Counted from the stretch's first letter, positions 43,971-52,747 are shown. The stretch is DNA of 64,000 nt from Bacteroidales bacterium (GCA_017443175.1 JAFSOZ010000011.1:125881-189880); one strand, 5' to 3'. Translations and numbers: made by a program. Notes: a model not told the origin generated them from the letters alone.

Positions 43971-45035
43971 CTACATCACATCATACGGGCACGGTTCTTT
44001 GCCGGTGCGGGTGACGGACTTCTTGCGGAAAATGTAGGATATAGAGACTTCCAGCGCACCACGACCGTGCGTGGCCACGCGGAAGGGGGAAACATTGACA
44101 TCATAGCTGACACCCACCCGCAGATTCTGCCAATCGAAGAATATGTCTGCAATGATGGCGTCATTCCAGCGATAGAAGACACCGCCGCCAATTGAGAACA
44201 GAGTGGTATAGCTGTTTTTACGTTGAAAATACTCTATGTTGGTGCCTAAGACTGCCTCATAAAACGAGCGTTGCAGCGATGCCACGGCCATCGGTTCCAA
44301 TGCTACGTTTGGGGTAAGGGCAATACGCGAGAGAAAATGCAGGTTATAACGCACGGGTAGCCGTTCGTTCGTGGTGCCGAAGGTTTCTTTGGGTTGGTTG
44401 AGGTGGGAGGCTGCCACACCCAGCTGGAACGTATTGGTCTTGTTCGGACTATAGCTCCAGAAGAGTCCCGCGCCACAATCGAAATAGAATTGCTTGGTGG
44501 TCAGAAACTGCTCGCCGGGGTCCAATTGCGGATTGTAGTGGTTGTGCTGGAACTGCTCATCCCAACTGCTGGCAGCGAGGTCGAAGAAGTTGTTGAACAT
44601 GCCCGCGTACGCACCGATGCCGATTTTGTGGTGGTTTTGCCGACCGACATACTTGATGAATGATGCGGAAAGCATAGCCTGGGTGGAGGTATAGCCCACG
44701 TCGCCGGCCTTGAGGGTGGTGACCACACCGCCAAGGGCAAACAATTCCTGACGTTTGTGGTTCTTGTACAGTGCCCCGTCGGCGCCAATGCCGAAGGTGA
44801 GATAGGGTTTGGTGACCGAAAGCCATTGTGTGCGCTGATTTGCGTTGACACGGAAAATCCCGTCAAACGCTCCCGTCAGCGCCGGATTCATGGAAACCGG
44901 AGCCGTATAGAACTGGGAGTAGTGATGATTCTGCGCCCGCGCGGTGAAAACGGACATGCACAGAACCAGCAGCAGTGCGAGAACGCGCGCACCGCGACTT
45001 AGTTCTGGAGTTCGTTGGTATGGCGGACGGTACAT
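43971..45035 (-). CDS. PorP/SprF family type IX secretion membrane protein
   Basis: 354 residues: signal peptide (ends near TARAQ), then an outer-membrane beta-barrel. The opening HHYSQFYTAPVSMNPALTGAFDG is the hallmark of PorP/SprF. Such barrels cluster with T9SS-exported adhesins or with PD40/OmpA proteins and help them reach the surface. The substrate gene is not obvious; the next gene downstream is the PD40/OmpA protein. The ATG at 45033-45035 yields a start MYRPPYQRTPELSR before the hydrophobic core, a long N-region, but no better start is seen. Confidence 0.9.
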   Translation of the reverse strand: MYRPPYQRTPELSRGARVLALLLVLCMSVFTARAQNHHYSQFYTAPVSMNPALTGAFDGIFRVNANQRTQWLSVTKPYLTFGIGADGALYKNHKRQELFALGGVVTTLKAGDVGYTSTQAMLSASFIKYVGRQNHHKIGIGAYAGMFNNFFDLAASSWDEQFQHNHYNPQLDPGEQFLTTKQFYFDCGAGLFWSYSPNKTNTFQLGVAASHLNQPKETFGTTNERLPVRYNLHFLSRIALTPNVALEPMAVASLQRSFYEAVLGTNIEYFQRKNSYTTLFSIGGGVFYRWNDAIIADIFFDWQNLRVGVSYDVNVSPFRVATHGRGALEVSISYIFRKKSVTRTGKEPCPYDVM

Positions 45036-45057
45036 TTTTTACAATATTTGCAATGGA

Positions 45058-45426
45058 TTATAATCCCAAAACAACTTCGGGCTGGATATCGAGTTTCTGG
45101 CACATCGTGCGGGCAAGCGCGAGAGACGGTTCAGCTTTGCCATTCATGATCTCGCTCATGCGGGGTGCGCTGATGCCGAGCAAAGCGGCTATTTTCTGTT
45201 GATTTAGCCCCCGCTCATACATGCGTAACCGGAGGGTGTCAATAAGGGAGGGAGTAGCAAGAGGCACGTGTTCGTCCTCGTAATCAGCCACCAAATCAGA
45301 AAGAAGAGCCAACTCCAACTTTTCAGGAGAATCTTCCGGCACGTTGTCTCCCCATGTTAGAGGAAGCAACTCTTCAATTCGAGCAAGGGCAGCTTGATGC
45401 TGGGCTTCTGTTTTAATTTGTACCAT
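45058..45426 (-). CDS. higA: HigA-type antitoxin with HTH domain
   Basis: From the ATG at 45424-45426 the protein has 122 residues. An acidic N-terminal half (about 1-65) should neutralise the toxin. The C-terminal XRE-type helix-turn-helix is LNQQKIAALLGISAPRMSEIMNG. Order toxin then antitoxin, with a four-base gap, is the usual higBA arrangement. HigA normally binds and represses its own promoter. Confidence 0.9.
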   Translation of the reverse strand: MVQIKTEAQHQAALARIEELLPLTWGDNVPEDSPEKLELALLSDLVADYEDEHVPLATPSLIDTLRLRMYERGLNQQKIAALLGISAPRMSEIMNGKAEPSLALARTMCQKLDIQPEVVLGL

Positions 45427-45430
45427 ATCG

Positions 45431-45727
45431 TTATAAATTTTTAATGTCTTTGATATTATCGTATTCAGCATGTGTGCCAATAAAGCGGATATACACATGT
45501 TGCGGGGTGAACTGTACGACTACCACCAGTCGGAAATCATTGCCTTTGATATTGAAAACGTAATGCTGGTTCCCCACAAAATCCACAGAATTAAAAGTTT
45601 TTTTCATGTCGGCGAAGTTCTGCCACTCAGCATTTTCCGTTTTTCTCACCCAATCCAGCAAGGCGGTACGCGCCTGTGGGTTACGCACGATGTAATCCTT
45701 TATTGTAGTTTTTGTAATGATTCTCAT
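45431..45727 (-). CDS. higB: HigB-type mRNA interferase toxin
   Basis: 98 residues from the ATG at 45725-45727; a TTG three codons upstream is less likely. It belongs to the RelE/ParE-superfamily HigB toxins that cut mRNA on the ribosome. NQHYVFNIKGNDFRLVVVV and IRFIGTHAEYDNI are the conserved strands of the HigB group. First gene of the pair, with its own -7 box. Confidence 0.9.
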   Translation of the reverse strand: MRIITKTTIKDYIVRNPQARTALLDWVRKTENAEWQNFADMKKTFNSVDFVGNQHYVFNIKGNDFRLVVVVQFTPQHVYIRFIGTHAEYDNIKDIKNL

Positions 45728-45746
45728 AGCCAACAAGTACTGGCTG

Positions 45747-45754
45747 CAAAGATA
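45747..45754 (-). promoter_or_regulatory. -7 box TATCTTTG for higBA
   Basis: TAnnTTTG match 20 bases before the higB ATG; no clear -33 element. Confidence 0.55.
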
Positions 45755-45832
45755 TAAAAAATTTTGAATAACATAATTTTATTCGGAAAAACAAAATAAT
45801 TTCTTGCCCGCACACCTACGGCGTGCGTTAAC

Positions 45833-45852
45833 GCAATGGAAAAATCCATTGC
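45833..45852. other. Perfect hairpin beside the RhuM stop
   Basis: GCAATGGA, loop AAAA, TCCATTGC. A second imperfect palindrome (CGCACACC...GGCGTGCG, about 45810-45827) lies next to it. No T run follows, so this is not a standard terminator. Confidence 0.5.
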
Positions 45853-46736
45853 TACTGAATACCGACATCCGCTGTACTCAATCCCATTCTGCTAAAGGCA
45901 AAGAGTTTTTTTCCAAGGTCTTTCAGCGATGCACCGAGATGATAGACAGTATCATCTATAATCAGGAAGCGGTCGTGATAGTGGGAACTTTCACGAACTT
46001 TAATTGGCGGATACTGGCGGTTGTGTCGTTCAATATCCAATGCCAAAGTCTTGGAAATTTGCTTTGTGACAATTTCTGCCGAAACATTTTCGTTCCTTTT
46101 TGTCAGAATGAGCAATACCGACTCGTCTATATAATTGTCAATCAACGCAATTCTTTGTTTTGCTGATTTGATTAGTTTTGATGCAAAGGCATAAGCGTCA
46201 AAGATTTGTCCATCGTAGAAAATGCCTTCTTTTGGCGGCAAAGCCGCGCGTACGAAGAAGTCAACCTTGTCCTCAAGATTGTGGATTCTTTCTGTATGAT
46301 CCTGTAATTGCCTGTCAATATGCTGTTCTACACACAGAAGACGTTGGTTGATGCTATACCCACGCAACAAATAGTTTTTTAGTGTATGTGTTGCCCATCG
46401 CCTAAACATGGTTGCGTTTTTACTGTTGACACGATAGCCGACCGACAGAATAGCATCAAGATTGTAATATTTTGTAGTGTAAAGTCTTGTGTTGTTTTGT
46501 CCCATATGTTCCAAAATGGAACATGTGGTTTCCATGTCTATTTCACCGCTGTTGTAAATGTTATTAAGGTGCTTGGTGATAGCGGCTCTTTGCGTTCCAA
46601 ACAGCATAGCCATTTGTGACTGTGTCAGCCACACAGTTTCTTCTTCCATTCGAACCTCCAACCTTATGTTTTCATTTGGTTGGTACATAATAATTTCGCC
46701 TTTCTCCATGGAAGACATATTTTTGTTTGTTTCCAT
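45852..46736 (-). CDS. RhuM-family protein with PLD-like C-terminus
   Basis: 294 residues. The N-terminal half (about 15-130) is the virulence-RhuM domain: LTQSQMAMLFGTQRAAITKHLNNIY is a helix-turn-helix, and YYNLDAILSVGYRVNS and FRRWATHTLKNYL are family signatures. The C-terminal half (about 165-290) resembles the tail often found on this group: IDNYIDESVLLIL and HDRFLIIDDTVYHLGASL, the last like a phospholipase-D HxK-type strand with His-Asp-Arg-Phe. Function unknown; such genes are common in accessory islands and near restriction systems. Several ATG starts are possible; the first is given. Confidence 0.85.
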   Translation of the reverse strand: METNKNMSSMEKGEIIMYQPNENIRLEVRMEEETVWLTQSQMAMLFGTQRAAITKHLNNIYNSGEIDMETTCSILEHMGQNNTRLYTTKYYNLDAILSVGYRVNSKNATMFRRWATHTLKNYLLRGYSINQRLLCVEQHIDRQLQDHTERIHNLEDKVDFFVRAALPPKEGIFYDGQIFDAYAFASKLIKSAKQRIALIDNYIDESVLLILTKRNENVSAEIVTKQISKTLALDIERHNRQYPPIKVRESSHYHDRFLIIDDTVYHLGASLKDLGKKLFAFSRMGLSTADVGIQ

Positions 46737-46764
46737 ATTAATAATACTTGTTCAAATGTCGCCG

Positions 46765-46772
46765 CAAAGATA
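46765..46772 (-). promoter_or_regulatory. -7 box TATCTTTG for the RhuM gene
   Basis: TAnnTTTG match 29 bases ahead of the first ATG. Confidence 0.55.
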
Positions 46773-46925
46773 AATATTATTTTAATATATTGATTTTCAA
46801 GGTGTTATTAAGAATTATTTGTTAAAATAAAGATTTGAGGAAAAGAGCCTATTTTCTCAAAAAAATCAAGTGCCACAAGATGGCACATAAAAACCTGATA
46901 TTTGCCAACGAATAAAACAGTAAAT

Positions 46926-47891
46926 ATGAAAGGATACATTGAACTTTATTACGATTTGCCTCATTTAGAAGCGTATTTGGAGGCTGGAGGCGCAAAATTC
47001 GACAAGCAAAATCTGAAAAATGTGATTGACGACTTCTTGCAGGAAGCCGTGTTGCACCACATTGAAGAGAAAAAATTCATTATCATGGGAACGCTGACCG
47101 AGTTTCTGGAAAACACAGAAATCTTTGAGGGCAGCCGAGAACTCTTCCGGCGATTGCCCACTATTTCCGGGGATATCTTCTTTGACACGGATATGAGCGA
47201 TTTGGAGTGGTGCGCGGATTACCTTGCAAAAGAGGAATCTTCATCCTTGTTGTTTTGGCAAACGACGGGCAAACGCGGAAAACAGACATTATTCAGGACA
47301 ATTTCGGACGTCTGTTACGAAATGGAAAAAGGAAAGGAGAGTCTGGACATTGAGGAAGACAAGCCCATACTCTTCCTCGATTTCGACGGGGTGTTGAATA
47401 CTGAGAGACATTTTGCCGAATTGAACGGGAAAGGGCTGCCGTTCAAGGACAAATATGGTCCATTGTTCGATCCCGAAGCGGTAGAGAACCTGAAAAAGAT
47501 CATCGATGTCACGGATGCACAGATAGTAGCCAGTTCTTCGTGGCGTTATATAGGTCTTGAAGATTTGCAACGGATGTGGTATGAGCGTGACCTGCCAGGT
47601 AAGGTTGTGGGTGTCACGCCTCTGCACACAGACGACGACAAACTGTTAGAAACCGACCTAAGTCAGTTGAATGTAATCACCGCCGATATGTTCTGTTCAA
47701 GCCGCGGCAACGAAATCAAAGCCTACTTTGATGAGGTACTGGACGTTGACATCGAAACACAGCAGTACGTTATTTTGGATGACTTGAAAGATGTCCTGCC
47801 CGAACAAGAGGGCCATTTCATCCGCATTGACCCTATTGTGGGGATCACAGAGGAAGATGCGGAGAGAGCGATAAGTATTTTGGAAAGTTGA
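46926..47891 (+). CDS. HAD-type phosphatase domain protein (RNA-repair-like)
   Basis: From the ATG at 46926 it has 321 residues. The C-terminal half (about 155-320) is a HAD domain with nucleophile and acid Asp in LFLDFDGVLN, motif II in ASSSWR and the metal-binding pair in VILDDLKD. This type is the HAD found in 'Swiss army knife' RNA-repair proteins. The N-terminal half (about 1-150) is acidic, mixed alpha/beta, and not recognised. A phosphatase acting on RNA or nucleotide ends is possible but only inferred. It is flanked by RhuM and the double-nuclease gene. Confidence 0.75.
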   Translation: MKGYIELYYDLPHLEAYLEAGGAKFDKQNLKNVIDDFLQEAVLHHIEEKKFIIMGTLTEFLENTEIFEGSRELFRRLPTISGDIFFDTDMSDLEWCADYLAKEESSSLLFWQTTGKRGKQTLFRTISDVCYEMEKGKESLDIEEDKPILFLDFDGVLNTERHFAELNGKGLPFKDKYGPLFDPEAVENLKKIIDVTDAQIVASSSWRYIGLEDLQRMWYERDLPGKVVGVTPLHTDDDKLLETDLSQLNVITADMFCSSRGNEIKAYFDEVLDVDIETQQYVILDDLKDVLPEQEGHFIRIDPIVGITEEDAERAISILES

Positions 47892-47933
47892 ATCGTGTAT
47901 TGCTTAAAGAGTAGTGTATAAAGAATTTAATTG

Positions 47934-47941
47934 TAAATTTG
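47934..47941 (+). promoter_or_regulatory. -7 box TAAATTTG for the double PD-(D/E)XK gene
   Basis: TAnnTTTG match 98 bases before the ATG at 48040, in an AT-rich leader; no -33 element found. Confidence 0.4.
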
Positions 47942-48039
47942 CCGCATGTATTTTTCAGATTTTATTCACGGACTTAGCATGGTCTGAGGAATTGGTAAAA
48001 AAGAGAGTAAAATAATAGTTCGATAATAAACATAGAATT

Positions 48040-49941
48040 ATGGATAGAATTGAAATTTTAAAAGAATTACAGAAAGAAAACAGTAACCTTCAATTACCTG
48101 CTGAAATGGATTTCAATATTGATGAAGATAAGGTGCTGACTATCGGAATGAAAAAGAAAGGACTTACAGGCACTATGCAAGATGATTCTGCTGCATTTGA
48201 AGGTTGGGCAATCTGTCTAAAAGCATGGTTGCCAGAATCCATAGATAAAGTTGTTGTTAATGGGGATTTTCCAGATGACAAGAACAATCAACACTACAAG
48301 AGATTTCTGTATCGTCTTAAAAAGTTCACTGAAACTTATTCTTGGTCGGAGACGACACAAGAGTATAAGGCTGAAATTGAAGAAGTATTTCCAAAAGGGA
48401 ACAGTAACATGTATATTAATGTTCCTAGAAAAGAAGCATCAGAGGAAGCGACTCATTGTGAAGCACAATTGGAACGGGCATATGTCTTTAAAAACAAAAG
48501 TTCATACAGGGCAATGAATCATCAATTACCTACCCGTATTTTTAACAACATAGATATAAAAGAAAAAAATGCTGTGACTCCAGGAGGGTTTATTGATATT
48601 TGGGGCATAACAAATGATGATATTTTAAGAATATTTGAATTAAAATTGCCAACGAATACAAAGATTGGGATCATTTCAGAGTTAATGTTTTATGTAAATG
48701 TCATGACGGATGTGATTCGACATGAGATTAATATTCCACTAAAAGGAAAATCCTTCCGTTCATTTGATGAAATCTACAAACTATATGTGAAAAAAGGCGC
48801 ATGTAAACAGATAGAGGGAGTCTTTCTGGCGGATAATTTTCATCCCATGATACAAGAAAAGCAAGAAGATGTATTACAAATAATAAACAATCGAAAATTC
48901 GCAGATAACGTATCAGTGTCTTTCTCTTTTGATAAGCCTAATGTAGAGGCTTTATATCTCCCGAAAAACTCAAACACCAAAGCATCTAAAGAGAAGAAGA
49001 CTTATAAGGAACAACAAAAGAATAGACAATTGAGACTACTTAATCAATCTAATTGGATTTTTGAAGGAGCACGTGGGTGTGGATTTTTTAAGAATAATAT
49101 GTATCCGTATGTTCTTCTCCCAAAAGATAGTGATAAAAACTTGTTTGCCGGTATTCGCGGTGAAGATGAATGTACAAAATATTTTGAAAATAAACATATT
49201 TCATGGTGGGGTGAGAGAAGATCTAAACCCACGGGGCATCTGTTGTCATCCCAAATTCATTGTCTCAATCATCTTTTTTCATTAAGAAAAGACGATGCGG
49301 CAGTTAAAGCCATTATCGAAAATGCAACCGGTTTGAAAATAAAGGAAGTATATCCATCTCCCCTTGACACAGATGACGGTTTTATCTCATTTGAATTCGT
49401 TTGTAAGAATAAAACTTTATTAGGCGAAAAACATGAAACTCGAGGCGCAAATTGCACATCAATAGATGCCTTAATTTATGTTCAAACAAAAGATGGTCGA
49501 AAAGTACTCATACCTATCGAATGGAAATATACAGAAAGTTATGAAAAGAAAAAAAGAGCTGACGACAAAACTGTTAAGGAGCGGTATTTGAGTTTAGTGG
49601 ACGAAAAATCCAATCTTAAAAAATGGCTAGAGGATTTTTATTATGATCCACTTTATGAGTTTGCAAGGCAGACATTGTTAGTTGAACAGATTATTGCTCA
49701 GAAACCCACATGTGAAACAACAACAATTGAGGCTGACGATTATGCCCATTTGATTGTCAGACCCAATGAAAATGAAGATATAAGAGGTGATATTCAAAGG
49801 TTTAAAAATGAAAGGTGTCTGAAAAATTTAAACAAAGTAATAGAAATTGATCCCCAAGAACTCCTTTCCCCGCTCGAAGGCAACACCAACTACAAAGAGC
49901 TTCTTGATTATCTCCAAACCCGCTACTGGCAATCCTTATGA
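48040..49941 (+). CDS. Putative nuclease with two PD-(D/E)XK-like cores
   Basis: 633 residues, visibly more AT-rich than the surrounding genes. First core: helix Glu141, then Asp186 in GGFIDIWG, and E200-L-K202 in RIFELKL, a D-x13-ELK spacing, followed by helix ISELMFYVNVMTDVI. Second core: SSQIHCLNHLFSL at 403-415, Asp476 in SIDALIYV and E494-W-K496 in IPIEWKYTES, resembling the PGN_0703 family of predicted restriction endonucleases. The middle (about 300-345) is charged. Catalysis is inferred from these motifs only. Its stop overlaps the WYL gene start (ATGA). I know no characterised protein with this architecture. Confidence 0.65.
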   Translation: MDRIEILKELQKENSNLQLPAEMDFNIDEDKVLTIGMKKKGLTGTMQDDSAAFEGWAICLKAWLPESIDKVVVNGDFPDDKNNQHYKRFLYRLKKFTETYSWSETTQEYKAEIEEVFPKGNSNMYINVPRKEASEEATHCEAQLERAYVFKNKSSYRAMNHQLPTRIFNNIDIKEKNAVTPGGFIDIWGITNDDILRIFELKLPTNTKIGIISELMFYVNVMTDVIRHEINIPLKGKSFRSFDEIYKLYVKKGACKQIEGVFLADNFHPMIQEKQEDVLQIINNRKFADNVSVSFSFDKPNVEALYLPKNSNTKASKEKKTYKEQQKNRQLRLLNQSNWIFEGARGCGFFKNNMYPYVLLPKDSDKNLFAGIRGEDECTKYFENKHISWWGERRSKPTGHLLSSQIHCLNHLFSLRKDDAAVKAIIENATGLKIKEVYPSPLDTDDGFISFEFVCKNKTLLGEKHETRGANCTSIDALIYVQTKDGRKVLIPIEWKYTESYEKKKRADDKTVKERYLSLVDEKSNLKKWLEDFYYDPLYEFARQTLLVEQIIAQKPTCETTTIEADDYAHLIVRPNENEDIRGDIQRFKNERCLKNLNKVIEIDPQELLSPLEGNTNYKELLDYLQTRYWQSL

Positions 49942-50849
49942 CCCCAACCAACCTTTTCAACCGATATCTTTGGCTCGTGGAGAAGTTGTCGTTCGGCAAC
50001 GGGCTGTCCAAAAGTGAAATCGACGAGTACTGGAAAAAGTCGGCACTCAATGACAATCCCGATAAGGATAAGGGTATTCCGCGGCGCACCTTCATTCGGA
50101 TGAAAGAGGCCATTGAAAGCCTATTCGACCTTCACATCCATTACAACCGCAAGGAGGACAAATACTATGTTGCGGAAGACAAAACGGACCGGAACAAAAG
50201 CATGCGCGAGTTCCTGCTCTCCGCGTTCTCCGTAAATCACTTGCTCCGCGAGAATAAGGATTTGATGCCGCGCATCCTGATGGATAACGTGTCGGTGGGT
50301 GGTAGCACTCTCCTCCCCAATATCACGGCCGCCATGCGTGACAACCGCCGCATTACCATTGCTTACCGGAGCTACGAAATGCAACAAGTCCGTGAGTTTG
50401 ACGTGGAACCGTATGCGCTCCGCTACGCCAACCACCGCTGGTACTTGCTGGCCCACACGGACTTTCATCATGACCTGCGCCTGTACGCCCTTGACCGTAT
50501 GCAGGCCGTAACCCTTACAGACAGCCATTTTGTGCTGCCCAAGGTTTTTGATGCCACCGACTATTTTTCGCACTTCTTCGGAGCTATGATTACTGATACC
50601 AAACCCGAGAGCATCCAATTGACGGCCAATGAGTTCCGAGCCCCCTATCTCCGTTCACTACCACTGCACCATAGCCAGAAAGAGATCGCTCCAGGTGTGT
50701 TTGAATTAAGACTTGTCATTACTGAAGATTTTGTGCAAGCCCTGCGCTCATTGGGTCCGGATGTTGAAATCACACACCCGAAATGGCTACGGGAACAGTT
50801 GTGGAATGAGGCACGAACGCTGGCAAATAGGTACAGTCGAGAATTGTAA
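49938..50849 (+). CDS. WYL-domain regulator
   Basis: 303 residues: an N-terminal winged-helix-like region (about 1-85) and a WYL domain (about 125-215, ITIAYRSYEMQQVREFDVEPYALRY and WYLLAHTDFHHDLRLYALDRM), then the WCX extension. WYL proteins bind nucleic acid or nucleotide ligands and often control defence operons. Its start codon overlaps the stop of the upstream nuclease-like gene by four bases, so the two are probably translationally coupled. Confidence 0.92.
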   Translation: MTPTNLFNRYLWLVEKLSFGNGLSKSEIDEYWKKSALNDNPDKDKGIPRRTFIRMKEAIESLFDLHIHYNRKEDKYYVAEDKTDRNKSMREFLLSAFSVNHLLRENKDLMPRILMDNVSVGGSTLLPNITAAMRDNRRITIAYRSYEMQQVREFDVEPYALRYANHRWYLLAHTDFHHDLRLYALDRMQAVTLTDSHFVLPKVFDATDYFSHFFGAMITDTKPESIQLTANEFRAPYLRSLPLHHSQKEIAPGVFELRLVITEDFVQALRSLGPDVEITHPKWLREQLWNEARTLANRYSREL

Positions 50850-50889
50850 CGTAATATAATCTTGGATTGTGCGTTTTAATTCCCCTCTC

Positions 50890-52182
50890 TCAATACTTAT
50901 ACTTCTCTTTCCAGCAATTCCGCAAATACTTTCTCAACTCGTTCTCGCGGGGGTTGTTCTGCGGCTCGTAGATTTTCACACCCTGCAAACCTTCGGGCAT
51001 GAACTCCTGATTCACGAAGTTGTTCTCAAAGTCGTGCGCGTACTGATAGCCCTTGTGATAGCCCAGCTCTTTCATCAGGTTGGTGGGCGCGTTGCGGATA
51101 TGCAACGGCACGGGCAGGTCGCCGGTCTGCTTCACAGCGGCGTAGGCGTTGTCAATGGCGATGATGGCAGCGTTGCTCTTGGGCGAACAGGCCAAGTAGA
51201 TGGCAGTCTGCGACAATGGGATGCGCGCTTCCGGCATGCCGATGACATTCACGGCCTGGAAGCAGTTGTTAGCTAACAGCAACGCATTCGGGTTGGCGTT
51301 GCCGATATCCTCCGAAGCTAAAATCACCATCCGGCGGGCAATAAAGAGCGGGTCCTCGCCCGCCACCAGCATCCGCGCCATCCAATACACCGCCGCGTTG
51401 GGGTCGCTGCCCCGCATCGACTTGATGAACGCGGAAATGATGTCGTAATGCTGCTCACCCTTCTTGTCGTACATGGCCAGGTTCTGCTGAATCACGTGCA
51501 CCACCTGCTCATGGGTAATGGTGATTACGCCATCAACGGGACGCGTCATCCAGGTCACCAACTCGATGGCGTTGATGAGTTTGCGCGCGTCGCCGCCGGA
51601 AATGCGCAGCAAAGCTTCCGTGTCCTCTACCTTGATTTTGCATTGCAGATGCTCCTCCAAATAGGTGACAGCCGTATGCAGAATGGTCTCCAAATTCTCA
51701 CGACTCAAGGGTTTAAGCACATACACCTGGCAACGGGAAAGAAGTGGGGAGATGACCTCAAATGAGGGATTCTCCGTGGTGGCACCGATGAGCGTGACAA
51801 CACCCTGCTCCACGGCTCCTAACAACGAGTCCTGCTGTGATTTGGAGAACCGGTGGATTTCATCGATGAAGAGCAGACTGCGGTGCGGCGATTTCTTCGC
51901 CTTGTCAATCACCTCGCGGATGTCCTTCACGCCGCTGCTGATAGCACTCAGCATGTGGAAGTCCGACTGGGTGAGCTCGGCGATGAGGAGGGCCAGGGTG
52001 GTCTTTCCGACTCCCGGCGGTCCCCAGAAAATCATGGACTGTATATTGTTGTTTTCTATAGCGTTGCGCAATACGGCCCCTTTGCCCATCAGGTGCTCCT
52101 GACCGACATACGCATCCAGCGTGCGAGGCCTCAATATTTCTGCCAAAGGTTTCTGCAAAACACTCAAAAATTTAGGCTGCAA
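50890..52182 (-). CDS. rarA: Replication-associated recombination protein RarA (MgsA)
   Basis: AAA+ ATPase that acts at stalled replication forks. The full frame has 430 residues: Walker A GPPGVGKTT, Walker B LLFIDEIHRF, sensor and C-terminal MgsA oligomerisation region. No in-frame ATG precedes the conserved start PLAEILRPRTLDAYVGQEHL; candidates are TTG at 52182, 52167 or 52158. A TAGGTTTG -7-like box at 52180-52187 covers the first of these, so one of the later TTG codons is more likely if that box is used. It is divergent from the dCMP deaminase gene. Confidence 0.93.
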   Translation of the reverse strand: MQPKFLSVLQKPLAEILRPRTLDAYVGQEHLMGKGAVLRNAIENNNIQSMIFWGPPGVGKTTLALLIAELTQSDFHMLSAISSGVKDIREVIDKAKKSPHRSLLFIDEIHRFSKSQQDSLLGAVEQGVVTLIGATTENPSFEVISPLLSRCQVYVLKPLSRENLETILHTAVTYLEEHLQCKIKVEDTEALLRISGGDARKLINAIELVTWMTRPVDGVITITHEQVVHVIQQNLAMYDKKGEQHYDIISAFIKSMRGSDPNAAVYWMARMLVAGEDPLFIARRMVILASEDIGNANPNALLLANNCFQAVNVIGMPEARIPLSQTAIYLACSPKSNAAIIAIDNAYAAVKQTGDLPVPLHIRNAPTNLMKELGYHKGYQYAHDFENNFVNQEFMPEGLQGVKIYEPQNNPRENELRKYLRNCWKEKYKY

Positions 52183-52229
52183 ACCTACACAATTTTTTCG
52201 GATTCAGGGACGGATTCCCCGAGAATTCG

Positions 52230-52237
52230 TATTTTTG
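52230..52237 (+). promoter_or_regulatory. -7 box TATTTTTG for the dCMP deaminase gene
   Basis: TAnnTTTG match 21 bases before the ATG at 52259; supports this start over the longer frame from 52121. Confidence 0.6.
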
Positions 52238-52258
52238 CGCGTTTTTAAAAAGAGCACT

Positions 52259-52747
52259 ATGGAAGAGAAACACGTACGCCCTTCTTGGGACGAATACTTT
52301 ATGGAAATCGCCGATACAGTCAGTAAACGTGCCACTTGCGACCGCGGGCGAAGCGGCTGCGTGGTGGTCCGCGACCGCCAGATCCTGGTCACGGGTTACG
52401 TAGGTTCGCCCAAGGGCTTGCCCCATTGCGACGAAGTGGGCCACCAGCTCAAGCAGACGGTGCACGAGGACGGCACGGTGACGCAACATTGCGTGCGCAC
52501 GGTGCACGCGGAGCAGAACGCCATCTGCCAGGCTGCCAAGTTGGGTATCTCGCTCGACGGCGCCACACTCTATTGCCGCATGACCCCCTGCCGCGTGTGC
52601 GCGATGCTCATCATCAACTGCGGTATCAAACGCGTGGTTTGCGCCAACAAGTATCACGCCGGAGCCGAATCCGAAGAAATGTTCGCCAAAGCCGGCGTCC
52701 AACTCGAATTCTTCTCCGATGAAGTCGTAAAGTACAAGAACCAGTAA
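52259..52747 (+). CDS. Deoxycytidylate (dCMP) deaminase
   Basis: Converts dCMP to dUMP, feeding thymidylate synthesis. 162 residues from the ATG at 52259. The zinc site consists of His and Glu in HAEQNAI and the cysteine pair in PCRVCA. The N-terminal CDRGRSGCVVVRDRQILVTGY and PHCDEVGH segments are those of the ComEB/dCMP deaminase group. The longer open frame from 52121 runs through the promoter. Confidence 0.94.
   Translation: MEEKHVRPSWDEYFMEIADTVSKRATCDRGRSGCVVVRDRQILVTGYVGSPKGLPHCDEVGHQLKQTVHEDGTVTQHCVRTVHAEQNAICQAAKLGISLDGATLYCRMTPCRVCAMLIINCGIKRVVCANKYHAGAESEEMFAKAGVQLEFFSDEVVKYKNQ

Noticed and set aside
43826-44014. Small open frame with Asn-Phe-Ile repeats
   Set aside because: It only exists because a nine-base repeat stays in frame; there is no start signal and the sequence is the repeat itself.
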